From contig NZ_CP054706.1 in NCBI RefSeq assembly GCF_016495865.1, positions 2,542,001 to 2,606,000 of the forward strand: a stretch of DNA of 64,000 bases. The letters are read 5' to 3'. The notes beneath the pieces were generated by a model that was given only the letters and a program-made list of their open reading frames with translations, searched no databases and was not told the origin of the DNA. This DNA is from Salicibibacter cibi. GTDB taxonomy: Bacteria > Bacillota > Bacilli > Bacillales > Marinococcaceae. This document shows positions 35,554 to 43,852 of the stretch, in pieces. Position 1 is the stretch's first letter; every line of letters begins with the position of its first letter. The position numbers were made by a program, and so were the translations under genes.

Positions 35554-36567
35554 TTACTTTTTCCCCTTCACATAATCTGCATCGAAAAGAAATAGTTTAA
35601 ATACCAAGGCGAGAGAGGGAATAAGCAAGAATAAACCCGCAATAAAGGCAATGACCAGGGCAATGCCCATAGATTCATGAGTTGCCCCATCTTGAATCGT
35701 AATATATGGATCCAAAATATACGGGTAATGGCCGATCCCATATGCGAAAAAAGCAAAAAAGAACTGCATCATAACACTCATAAACGCAAGTCCATATCTT
35801 TTTCCGGAATAAAGGAGCCAGACCGATAACAAGAAAAATCCAACAGAGAGTCCAAGCATCCACCATAAATCCATCATGTTATGAAAATGTCTTTCATTAT
35901 GCTGACTGAGAAAAATAAATGTCGTTAAAGCCGCCACAATCATAGGTGTACTCCAAAACATAGCGTAAGTGCGTACCAGTTTCAAAGCGGGTTGATCATT
36001 TGCTCGCGAGGCATAAAAAGTTAAGAAGGTAGCACTAATAAAGAGGACAGATACTAAAGCAAGTGCAACAATGCTCCACGATAATGGGCTTGTGAACAAT
36101 GCAAAATATTCAAGTGAAACCCATCCGTTTTCTTCCACAATAAAGCCGCCCTCTGATATGGTCAGTGCTACAGAGAGAGATGCCGGAATTAACAATCCCG
36201 TTGCTCCATATAAAAATAAATAAATGGTGCTATCCTTCGATCCGTAGTTTTCAAAAGCGTAGAATGATCCACGAATAGCAATTAAGACGATTGCCAAGCT
36301 CGCCGGAACAAGTAACGCACTTCCGTAATAATAAGCGGTATCTGGGAAAAAGCCTACGATTCCAACAAAAAAGAACACAAAAAAGACGTTCGTAATTTCC
36401 CATACAGGGGATAAATACCTGGAGATTAATTGATTGATAATATGGTCTTTCTTCGTTACTTTCGCGTAATACGCAAAAAACCCGGCACCAAAATCAATGG
36501 AAGCTACGATTAAATAACCATACAGAAAGAGCCATAATACGGTTATACCTATCAGTTCATAGCTCAT
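35554..36567 (-). CDS. cydB: Cytochrome bd ubiquinol/menaquinol oxidase subunit II
   Basis: CydB is the second integral subunit of the bd oxidase and supports heme and subunit I. The 337-residue protein has about nine membrane segments. The N-terminal conserved stretch is LWLFLYGYLIVASIDFGAGFFA, and YLSPVWEITNVFFVFFFVGIVGFFP follows, as in the family. Its ATG overlaps the cydA stop (ATGA), which couples translation of the two subunits. Confidence 0.95.
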   Translation of the reverse strand: MSYELIGITVLWLFLYGYLIVASIDFGAGFFAYYAKVTKKDHIINQLISRYLSPVWEITNVFFVFFFVGIVGFFPDTAYYYGSALLVPASLAIVLIAIRGSFYAFENYGSKDSTIYLFLYGATGLLIPASLSVALTISEGGFIVEENGWVSLEYFALFTSPLSWSIVALALVSVLFISATFLTFYASRANDQPALKLVRTYAMFWSTPMIVAALTTFIFLSQHNERHFHNMMDLWWMLGLSVGFFLLSVWLLYSGKRYGLAFMSVMMQFFFAFFAYGIGHYPYILDPYITIQDGATHESMGIALVIAFIAGLFLLIPSLALVFKLFLFDADYVKGKK

Positions 36568-37922
36568 GATTGATCACCTATTTCTTTTTCCAATTCAAGT
36601 TCTGCTGGATTACCACGGAACAGCTTCCGCAAGACCACGATACATAACGTTCCAAGAACAATGTAAAGCGCAAGGAACAGTAAAAACATAAGACCAATAT
36701 AGGGTGAAGAAGTAGCAGCTTCTTCTACAGTCATAAAGCCCCGAATAATCCAGGGTTGTCTCCCCAATTCAGCAAAGTACCACCCTAATTCAATAGCAAG
36801 AAACGCTAAAGGTCCACAAAGCACAATGAGCCGGAGAAGCCAACGGTTATGCTCATTTCGCTTCTTCCTGAAATTGAACATAAAATACAACAGACTTACA
36901 GCTGGTAGTATGAAACCAATCATTACCATTAGATCAAACAAATAATGAACGATCAGAGGTGGTGTTTCCGATTCAGGAAATTCTTCCAGGCCGATCACTT
37001 CCGCATCGAAATCCCCAAATGCCAGAAAGCTTAGAAAGCTGGGGATACGTATGTCGCCTTGAACGTTTTGATTTTCATCGAGCCATCCAAATAATCTTAA
37101 ATCCGCGTTTTCTTCCGTTTCAAAATGCCACTCCGCAGCAGCAAGCTTCTCAGGTTGATCTGCTCCCAAATATTTTGCAGAAAGGTCTCCGGATAGAACG
37201 TTCACCGCGCCGAAAAATAGAACGATGCTCATGAGCATTTTTAGAGCTTTTTTATGATAATCAGCGGATTGAATTTTTTGGGAGTCCGATGCTTTCTTCT
37301 TTAATAACATAAAAGCCGCAATCGCTGCCAATAAAACAGCTCCCGTTAAATATGCAGAGGAAAGCACATGAAATACTTTGGAAGGCGTTGCGGTGTTTAG
37401 CATCGCTTCCATAGGGTTTACTGCCGCAAATTGCCCTCCCTCTAGCACAAATCCCTCCGGTTGATTCAGGAAGCCGTTCACTGTGGTAATAAACACAGCA
37501 GACATCCCTGCGCCAATCACGATAGGTAACGAAAGCAACCAGTGCAGATAAGGGTTTTTAAATCTTCCCCAAGTGTATAAATACATTCCCAAAAAAATCG
37601 CTTCAAAAAAGAAAGCAAATACTTCCATAAACAATGGCAACGCAATGACATTACCAGCCACTTGCATAAAATTTGGCCATACAAGCGAAAGCTGTAAGCC
37701 GATAGCTGTTCCTGTCACAACACCAATAGCTACTGTAATGATAAAGCCTCTCGTCCAACGCTTGGCCATAAGCACATATCTTGGATCTCTCTTCTTAATG
37801 CCCATAAACTCAGCGATGGAGATCATTAATGGGATCCCTACACCAATGGTTGCAAATATAATATGGAAGGTCAGGGTTAACCCCGTTAGCAACCTACTGA
37901 TCAAAACTGTATCAAGTTCCAA
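36564..37922 (-). CDS. cydA: Cytochrome bd ubiquinol/menaquinol oxidase subunit I
   Basis: CydA carries the hemes b558, b595 and d and the quinol site, and reduces oxygen at low tension. The 452-residue length with a short Q-loop is typical for Firmicutes. The heme ligand region LTFHIIFATIGVG is at the N-terminus, and GWYFAELGRQPWIIRG is the conserved block near the quinol site. The start is TTG at 37922 with AAAGGAGG 7 bases upstream. It is the first gene of cydABDC. I found no clear Rex site in the 290 bases upstream. Confidence 0.96.
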   Translation of the reverse strand: MELDTVLISRLLTGLTLTFHIIFATIGVGIPLMISIAEFMGIKKRDPRYVLMAKRWTRGFIITVAIGVVTGTAIGLQLSLVWPNFMQVAGNVIALPLFMEVFAFFFEAIFLGMYLYTWGRFKNPYLHWLLSLPIVIGAGMSAVFITTVNGFLNQPEGFVLEGGQFAAVNPMEAMLNTATPSKVFHVLSSAYLTGAVLLAAIAAFMLLKKKASDSQKIQSADYHKKALKMLMSIVLFFGAVNVLSGDLSAKYLGADQPEKLAAAEWHFETEENADLRLFGWLDENQNVQGDIRIPSFLSFLAFGDFDAEVIGLEEFPESETPPLIVHYLFDLMVMIGFILPAVSLLYFMFNFRKKRNEHNRWLLRLIVLCGPLAFLAIELGWYFAELGRQPWIIRGFMTVEEAATSSPYIGLMFLLFLALYIVLGTLCIVVLRKLFRGNPAELELEKEIGDQS

Positions 37923-38172
37923 AAGGATCCTCCTTTCTCCACTATAAAAGTAGTCAGAGAAACGATTCGCTGCTTATTTCAATATATATGTATTATCGGG
38001 CAAAAAGCAACAAGCTGGCTATTTTGTCAATGAATCTTATTTTCTTTTTGACGTTTTCATGAAGAGGTTTCTTTTTTAATCCCAATTATTTTTTGTCAAA
38101 CAAGTGATAACTCCATTGTTTGCTGACATCATACATACATCTCTCTTCCTATCTTCAAACTCTATGAAATAT

Positions 38173-38212
38173 AAGAAACCCCAGAGAAAAGGGCATTTCC
38201 CCGAGGTCTCTT
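38173..38212. terminator. Imperfect terminator-like hairpin
   Basis: AGAAACCCC and CCGAGGTCTCT can pair around a GGGCATTT-containing loop, with T-rich ends. It lies directly after the OpuAC-like fragment on the minus strand. Confidence 0.45.
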
Positions 38213-38213
38213 T

Positions 38214-38540
38214 CTAATCTTCCAAGTCCTCAATGGAGTCAATGTCCATGTATTCCGGCACAACGAAACCGATGGCAGCTTCGCCTTCCAAATGCGGGCC
38301 TAAATCATCGACTTCGTCTTCTATTTGTTCATAATACGTCCCGTGCGTTCTCGGTAACCATGCACCCGTCATGGCATCAGCATCCCCATTTGAGATGGCT
38401 GTATACATATGGCTCGCTTCCACTATGGTCATCTCTACATCATAGCCTATGTCATCAAGAACCAAGGCCAGCACATGAACCGAAGCAAGAAGATCAATCC
38501 AATCTGTTTTGCCCCTGAATTTGTACCACCTCCTTTTCAA
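38214..38540 (-). pseudogene. Fragment of a glycine-betaine-type ABC substrate-binding protein
   Basis: The frame encodes an internal part of an OpuAC-like protein (LDDIGYDVEMTIVEASHMYTAISNGDADAMTGAWLPRTHGTYYEQ, ending DIDSIEDL). The signal peptide and about the last 150 residues are missing, and the terminator-like hairpin follows immediately. An AAAAGGAGG site lies inside the frame start. It is probably a deletion remnant of an osmolyte uptake gene. Confidence 0.7.
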
Positions 38541-38549
38541 TTGAAGTTC

Positions 38550-39692
38550 CTATTTTTTAATCTCTTTCGGTCCTAGCATCATGGCCACAATACCCATAAA
38601 ACCGTAGATGGCGAATGTAAGCGTAAATCCGCCAAGATCAATAAACATTCCCGCGAATATGGATCCTATGACTTGCCCGACAGCCAGAAGCAAAAACGGT
38701 GTCCCGATCCCTAATGAAGCATTGGTCATAAATACCCTTATTCCCCAGACCATCAACACTCCTGTAATAAAGATATAGGAGACTCCAAATAAAGAAGCCG
38801 AAAAGTAAGACGCAGCCCATTGTTCCGGAAGCCAAGCAAGCAATAAAGAGGCCATTCCAATGATGAGGCTGCCCCACTTATACGCCCACGGAAGTCCGAA
38901 GCGTTGAATGAGCGAACCGGAGAAACCGCCTAATATTCCAAAAATACCGATAATAATCCAGAACAACGAGAGCTGCCAATCGCTATAGGTGTTCGTCGAT
39001 TCGAGAAAATCGATGGCAAAAGTCCAAAAAGCCGCTGTGGATATTCCAAGCGTTGTCGAGCAAATGATTAAAGGTACGGCACCTTCCACTAGCCTGAAAG
39101 AGAACTCCCCCCGCTCAAAAGTTACACGAGGCCTGGTTCCGAGCGAAGGGATCACCTTTGCATTCCAGATGAGTGCAAGAAGCGCAATCAGTGCATAGAT
39201 AACATAGGTTAATCGCCATTCTGATGCTAGAATAAGCGCTCCTGCTCCTGAAAGAGCAAGACCGATGCTTGTGCCGGCATTAATCCACGTATTGGCTTTT
39301 CCTTGATTTTTTTCTTTAATCCAAAGAGAAATCGCTGCCCCGTATGGCGGCGACACAAGACCTGTGCTTCCGCCGGCAAACAAGACTCCTAATGCTAAAG
39401 TCCACACATTGGGCGATGCCCCCATGATTAATAATCCAATAAAGGCGGAGGCTCCGGCCGCAAGAATCATGACACGTGGTCCCTTATCGGTTGTTAAGAC
39501 AACAGTAGAGTAAACAATGGCAAAGCAATAGGCGAGATAGAAAAGCGAAGAGATGATTCCGGACATCGATGAGGACATTTCCAGGTCTTGACTGATATTT
39601 GGCAGCAACAATCCGTAGCTAAACCTTGCAAACCCATAGGTAACGGCAATCATTGTAATACCGGGAAGAACCAATTTTGAAAATCTAATCAT
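38550..39692 (-). CDS. YbfB/YjiJ family MFS transporter
   Basis: This 380-residue carrier has about 12 membrane segments. The N-terminus YGFARFSYGLLLPNIS is the hallmark of the YbfB/YjiJ group of the major facilitator superfamily. The substrate is unknown. A copy of the TetR operator (39714-39733) lies 22 bases before the start codon, so repression by the TetR protein encoded upstream is likely. AAAGGTGGTGAGGG precedes the ATG. A duplicated tetR tail separates the two genes. Confidence 0.9.
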   Translation of the reverse strand: MIRFSKLVLPGITMIAVTYGFARFSYGLLLPNISQDLEMSSSMSGIISSLFYLAYCFAIVYSTVVLTTDKGPRVMILAAGASAFIGLLIMGASPNVWTLALGVLFAGGSTGLVSPPYGAAISLWIKEKNQGKANTWINAGTSIGLALSGAGALILASEWRLTYVIYALIALLALIWNAKVIPSLGTRPRVTFERGEFSFRLVEGAVPLIICSTTLGISTAAFWTFAIDFLESTNTYSDWQLSLFWIIIGIFGILGGFSGSLIQRFGLPWAYKWGSLIIGMASLLLAWLPEQWAASYFSASLFGVSYIFITGVLMVWGIRVFMTNASLGIGTPFLLLAVGQVIGSIFAGMFIDLGGFTLTFAIYGFMGIVAMMLGPKEIKK

Positions 39693-39713
39693 GCCCTCAC
39701 CACCTTTCTCTAT

Positions 39714-39733
39714 TATATAGAACGACCTTTATA
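39714..39733. promoter_or_regulatory. TetR operator copy 1 (MFS promoter)
   Basis: TATATAGAACGACCTTTATA is an imperfect palindrome (TATAGAAC against TATAAAGG). It lies just upstream of the MFS start codon and is identical to the copy at 40012. Confidence 0.7.
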
Positions 39734-39734
39734 A

Positions 39735-39800
39735 TTTTTGCGTAAAAAAATACGATGGCGTACGAACGATCCTTTTGCCAACGACACGGGTATTGATTCG
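39735..39800 (-). pseudogene. Remnant of a duplicated tetR 3' end
   Basis: The bases after operator copy 1 resemble those after operator copy 2, which encode the C-terminus of the TetR gene. The remnant still reads K-R-I-V-x-x-P-S on the minus strand, but its frame runs on past the stop. A tandem duplication of operator plus tetR, later eroded, explains the pattern. Confidence 0.55.
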
Positions 39801-39820
39801 AATATTTTCGGGTCGATTTT

Positions 39821-39960
39821 CCCTCTCGGAGTTGCTTCACCCGTCTTTGAGGGATTACTTCAGGTTGATTATCCCTCTCAGCACAACTTCACCCGCTTTT
39901 GAGGGATTACTTCCTCCTCGAAATCACTCAACCGCTTTTAGAGGTTTCCTATCCGGTTTT
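39821..39960. repeat. Tandem 52-bp repeat, two full copies and one shortened
   Basis: CCCTCTC recurs at 39821 and 39873, and GAGGGATTAC at 39849 and 39901, both 52 bases apart. A third copy is shortened by 12 bases (ACCGCTTTTAGAGG at 39931). Each unit can pair CCCTC with GAGGG. The block has no gene and separates the MFS and tetR genes. Confidence 0.7.
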
Positions 39961-40011
39961 AAAACCTGTTCATCCAATGGGCGTAAGCACATCTTACCAA
40001 TTTCACTACAT

Positions 40012-40031
40012 TATATAGAACGACCTTTATA
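40012..40031. promoter_or_regulatory. TetR operator copy 2 (3' of tetR)
   Basis: The same 20 bases as at 39714 lie 18 bases beyond the tetR stop codon. This is consistent with duplication of a tetR-operator unit. Confidence 0.65.
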
Positions 40032-40048
40032 TTCCCTGTACAAAAAAA

Positions 40049-40603
40049 TCACGATGCCGGATAAACGATTCTTTTTGCCATCGCCATCGCATATTCCGTC
40101 GCTTTTTCTGCCCCAATCAACGTTGTCATCGATGTTGCTCCTTCAAGTAGCAGTGTAAAATAATGGGCTAAGTCACTATGATCGTCTTCACCAAGCCGTT
40201 TGGCCAACGTTTGAAAATACCGTAACAGCCTTGCTTTGTGCGAACGAGCAATATTTTCAATGTCATTATTGGTTCCCGCATAATCTTCAATCGCTCGTAA
40301 AAACATATCCCCTTGATAGGATTCTTCTGCTAGCCATTTTCCATGGGCTTCGACAGCAAAAAGAAAAGGCGTTTCGTCTTCCCCTTGCACAAGGGCATCC
40401 AAATACGACCAATATCTTTCCTCCCGTTGTTTTAACACTTCTTCTACTAACTGTTCCTTGGAGGAAAAGTGATTATACAGTGTCATCGTTGCAACATTTG
40501 CTTCGCTAATAATTTGCTTCAGGCCAACACCGCGGAAACCATACTCATAAAAAAGTCTTTCTGCCGCATTTAAAAGATCCGCTTTTTTTACAGGTGTATT
40601 CAT
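40049..40603 (-). CDS. TetR family transcriptional regulator
   Basis: This 184-residue repressor has an N-terminal helix-turn-helix (KKADLLNAAERLFYEYGFRGVGLKQIISEANVATMTLYNHFSSKEQLVEEVL) and a helical ligand-binding part. Three copies of one operator-like sequence surround it: before its own start (40616), after its stop (40012) and before the MFS gene (39714). Autoregulation and control of the carrier are therefore likely. The inducer is unknown. The nearby catalase on the other strand starts 150 bases away and could be affected by the operator at 40616. Confidence 0.92.
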   Translation of the reverse strand: MNTPVKKADLLNAAERLFYEYGFRGVGLKQIISEANVATMTLYNHFSSKEQLVEEVLKQREERYWSYLDALVQGEDETPFLFAVEAHGKWLAEESYQGDMFLRAIEDYAGTNNDIENIARSHKARLLRYFQTLAKRLGEDDHSDLAHYFTLLLEGATSMTTLIGAEKATEYAMAMAKRIVYPAS

Positions 40604-40615
40604 ATCGATCCCCTT

Positions 40616-40635
40616 TATATAGAACGACCTTTACA
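40616..40635. promoter_or_regulatory. TetR operator copy 3 (tetR promoter)
   Basis: TATATAGAACGACCTTTACA, 12 bases upstream of the tetR ATG, differs from the other two copies at one base. It is placed for autoregulation. Confidence 0.7.
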
Positions 40636-40754
40636 TTTAAATTAACATGTTATCTTTTCAGGATCAACCGCTCTGTAATACGTAACCAATAAACACTTCT
40701 ACTCTAAAAATTACTATCATATGTATGCAAAAGAATAGCACGGGAGGTCATTCC

Positions 40755-42833
40755 ATGGATGATTACAAAGACAAGTCATCGTCCCGATACAAAAAATCGG
40801 CAAGAAGAGATCAAAAAGATGAGCAGTTGGAACAATATCGGAAAAGAAACACCGGAAAAGGAAAGAAAATGACCGATGATAACGGGGTAAGGGTTTCAAA
40901 TGACCGAAGGACATTAAGGGCGGGAAGACGCGGCCCCCTCACATTCAATGACTTTCATTTTTATAAAAAACAGTCTCATTTCAGCCGGGAACGAATTCCA
41001 GAAAAAGTCGTTCATGCGAGAGGCTTTGGGGTATATGGAGAATTTGAAACATATCAATCGTTAAGGCATCTCACCAGTGCACACTTTTTGGGTGAAGCCG
41101 AACGCAAAACACCCGTGTTTATTCGTTTTTCCAATTTTGTCGGGAGTAAAGGATCGAAGGATACAGCCGTCGATATTCGTGGCTTTGCGGTCAAATTTTA
41201 CACAGAAGAAGGCAATTATGATTCATTATCCCTGCAATTTCCGATTTTTATTCTTGCCGATGCCATGAAATTTATGGATTTGACTCATGCTGCTAAACCG
41301 AGCCCGGTGACGGATGTTCCGCAAGCGACGACTGCACATGATAGTTTTTGGGATTACGTCGCCAACAATCAAGAATCCGCCCATATGGTGATGTGGTTGA
41401 TGTCGATGCGCGGTCGGCCAAGAAGCTGGCGGATGATGGAAGCTTGGCCAATTAATACGTTTCGGTTTGTGAATGAACATGGAAAATCGACGTTTGTCCG
41501 CTTTAAATGGGAGCCGAAACTCGGTGTCCATTCATTGTTGTTGGATGAAGCAAATGTGATCGGAGGGGTTGATCCGGACTTTCACCGCCGCGATATTATC
41601 GAAGCGATTAAAATGGGCGCATATCCTGAATATGAGCTCGGCATCCAGTTGATTGAGGAAGAAGATGAATTTAAGTTTGATTTTGATATTTTGGATGATA
41701 CAAAACTATGGCCGGAGGAAGAAATTCCTGTTGAAATCATCGGGAAAATGACGTTAAACCGGCTTGTTGATAATTTCTTTGCTGAAGATGAGCAGTCGGT
41801 CCTTGACCCTGCCAATGTAGTGCCGGGCATTGACTTCACGCACGATCCCGTTTTACAAGGAAGGGCATTTGCGTACAGGGACACAGAATTACACCGACAA
41901 AATTCAGCCAACATCGAGGACATCCCGGTGAACAGACCGATCACTGAAAGGAATTTTAACCTTCGTGACAGCTTTCAAAGGCATCGAATCGATGTTGATG
42001 CTGTTCACTATCATGAAAATTCGTTAGCGGGAAATACACCGGCTGAGGCGTCTCCCGAGGAAGGCGGGTACGTCAATTACCCTACGGAAGTGGAAGGACA
42101 TTTGACTAGGAACGTCCCCAGCGATTCATTTCTTGATTTCTTTTCACAGGCAAGACTTTTCTGGAACAGTTTATCCCCTGTTGAAAAACAAGACTTGATC
42201 GAAACGTTTAATTTTCACCTCGGATATGTCGAGAGTGAATCAGTCCGACAGCAAAATGTGGAGATGTGGGCAAACGTTGATCGGGAAATGGCTTGTACGA
42301 TTGCCGATAATATTGGTGTCGAACGTCCGAAAGGCACCCATGTCCCGGTCACAAAAAGCTCACCGGCGCTTAGTCAGGCTAACACTCCGCATTATGCCTA
42401 TACACAAAAAGTTGCTGTTTTAATCGGTGACGGATTTAGTGGTAGCGAGGTAAGAAATGTGATCGAATTGCTATACGAATATGGCGTTTTTATCGAATTC
42501 GTCAGTGATAAGCTCGGTACGGCCACCGGCGACGATGGGACAAAAATCGATATTGATTCCACGTTCATGACGAAATATTCTGTTTTGTTCGATTCCTTCT
42601 ATGTCGTCGGTGGACATTCTAATAATGAAAATCAATTCCATCAAAATATCATTGATTTTATCAGTCAAGCGTACGAACAATATAAACCCATCGGCATTGC
42701 AACGGCTGCAACCGATTATTTTCAACAGGCAGATATAAGAAACTTGCCTGGCGTTGTTTTCGCCTCGAATAACCCTAACTTTGGGTATGAATTCGTTTCC
42801 GCCATCGCCCAACAACGTTTTTGGAACAGATGA
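40755..42833 (+). CDS. Large catalase-like protein with DJ-1 domain, altered active site
   Basis: This 692-residue protein has the architecture of clade-2 (HPII/KatE) catalases: a heme catalase core up to about 520 and a C-terminal flavodoxin/DJ-1-like domain (KVAVLIGDGFSGSEVRNVIELL). The distal His88 (KVVHARG) and the proximal Tyr (GRAFAYRDTELHR) are present. However, the distal Asn is replaced: the NN of the paralogue at 50271 (VANNMP) is LQ here (LSLQFP, residues 160-161). The conserved Arg of ARDxRG is Val139. Peroxidatic or other activity cannot be excluded, and catalase activity is doubtful. I chose ATG 40755 with GGGAGG upstream. Confidence 0.88.
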   Translation: MDDYKDKSSSRYKKSARRDQKDEQLEQYRKRNTGKGKKMTDDNGVRVSNDRRTLRAGRRGPLTFNDFHFYKKQSHFSRERIPEKVVHARGFGVYGEFETYQSLRHLTSAHFLGEAERKTPVFIRFSNFVGSKGSKDTAVDIRGFAVKFYTEEGNYDSLSLQFPIFILADAMKFMDLTHAAKPSPVTDVPQATTAHDSFWDYVANNQESAHMVMWLMSMRGRPRSWRMMEAWPINTFRFVNEHGKSTFVRFKWEPKLGVHSLLLDEANVIGGVDPDFHRRDIIEAIKMGAYPEYELGIQLIEEEDEFKFDFDILDDTKLWPEEEIPVEIIGKMTLNRLVDNFFAEDEQSVLDPANVVPGIDFTHDPVLQGRAFAYRDTELHRQNSANIEDIPVNRPITERNFNLRDSFQRHRIDVDAVHYHENSLAGNTPAEASPEEGGYVNYPTEVEGHLTRNVPSDSFLDFFSQARLFWNSLSPVEKQDLIETFNFHLGYVESESVRQQNVEMWANVDREMACTIADNIGVERPKGTHVPVTKSSPALSQANTPHYAYTQKVAVLIGDGFSGSEVRNVIELLYEYGVFIEFVSDKLGTATGDDGTKIDIDSTFMTKYSVLFDSFYVVGGHSNNENQFHQNIIDFISQAYEQYKPIGIATAATDYFQQADIRNLPGVVFASNNPNFGYEFVSAIAQQRFWNR

Positions 42834-42909
42834 CATTGGTATATTAAGGCATGCCAGGGAAATAACGATGCTTATTTCCCTGTAATTTTGCGTAAGCAGA
42901 ACTTCTGCA

Positions 42910-43407
42910 TCATGGCACAAGCAATCCATATCCTGCAGGCAGAGCCGAGGGAGAAAAGCCGGGTCGCCGCTGGTTCATCTGTATAATCGTTTGCGGAGAT
43001 ACTCCGAGCGCTTGGCTAATGCTAAATAATGAATCGCCGGTGCTAACCGCGAATACGTTGATTGGAACTTCTATAAGCTGAAAGGGTTGCAGTGCATCCG
43101 CGTTCATTAACTGAGGATTGGCATTAATAAGGTTTTGGACAGGTATTGAAAAATCTTGGGCAATCCCATACAGGCTGTCACCGGGTTGAACGACATACAA
43201 TACACGGTTTTGTGCATTGGTTTCATCCGGTACCGGCGCAATCAACCATTGGCCAGGATAAATGCCTTCCGGTTCAAGAAATGGCGGGAATATTCCATTG
43301 ATTTGTGACATTCCCGGTACAGTGCTTCCCAATTTGTTCGCAACTGCGTAAAGCGTATCGTTTGGCTGAACAGGATAAACAATATAGGTTCCCCCAACAA
43401 TCGGCAT
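42910..43407 (-). CDS. Protein with three LysM domains
   Basis: The 165-residue protein consists of three LysM modules: YIVYPVQPNDTLYAVANKLG, YVVQPGDSLYGIAQDFSIP and FAVSTGDSLFSISQALGVS. Each is followed by the usual xxNP/MN segment. LysM binds peptidoglycan or chitin-like GlcNAc. No signal peptide is visible, which is common in spore-associated LysM proteins such as SafA-type and YkzQ-type proteins. I chose ATG 43407 with GAGGAGG upstream. It converges with the catalase-like gene. Confidence 0.85.
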   Translation of the reverse strand: MPIVGGTYIVYPVQPNDTLYAVANKLGSTVPGMSQINGIFPPFLEPEGIYPGQWLIAPVPDETNAQNRVLYVVQPGDSLYGIAQDFSIPVQNLINANPQLMNADALQPFQLIEVPINVFAVSTGDSLFSISQALGVSPQTIIQMNQRRPGFSPSALPAGYGLLVP

Positions 43408-43543
43408 GTTTAACGTCCTCCTCGATTTACGTTCTTTTATCACCATAAGCAGTGCAGGCTTGTTTTGTGCTTGTATATTTTTTTCTAAAATAGCTCACCG
43501 TGGATGTGACGAAAGTTTTTGTTGAAGCACTGCAAATTGGAAC

Positions 43544-43583
43544 AAAAAAACCTACCGGCAAATAGGCCGATGAGGGTTTTCTT
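43544..43583. terminator. Bidirectional terminator-like hairpin
   Basis: ACCTACCGGC and GCCGATGAGGGT can pair with small bulges, with seven A at the left and TTTTCTTT at the right. No gene on either side clearly ends here; the hairpin lies in the 445-base gap between the LysM and coiled-coil genes. Confidence 0.5.
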
Positions 43584-43785
43584 TCATTGCACTTTAAAAA
43601 AATTGGAATGCAAGGAAATCCATCCGCGTCTAAACAACCCCCGGAAGATGTCATCAATAAAAAAGTTGAGCAGCACCAAGATAATGGAAATTAATTGCAG
43701 ACATGTAAGCGGGAAAGAGGACAGTATTCTCCTTCCCGCTTCAATGCAGTCTATTATCGACACGAGGGTGAATGTTTCATTATAC

Positions 43786-43814
43786 TTGTCATTATTAGAT
43801 GAATGCGGTAGAAT
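43786..43814 (+). promoter_or_regulatory. Sigma-A promoter of the repeat coiled-coil gene
   Basis: TTGTCA and TAGAAT are 17 bases apart, about 40 bases upstream of the ATG. Confidence 0.6.
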
Positions 43815-43852
43815 AATAGCAAACAAGCATTCTCTTCCGGGGAGGTGAAACG

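Noticed and set aside
37923..38110. Rex site upstream of cydA
   Set aside because: TTGTTTGACAAA-like sequence is seen, but no full TTGTGAA-N4-TTCACAA palindrome is present.
40755..40790. FLAG-like tag at the start of the catalase-like protein (MDDYKDKS)
   Set aside because: It resembles an epitope tag by chance. It lacks the DDDDK part, and the surroundings are natural chromosomal sequence.
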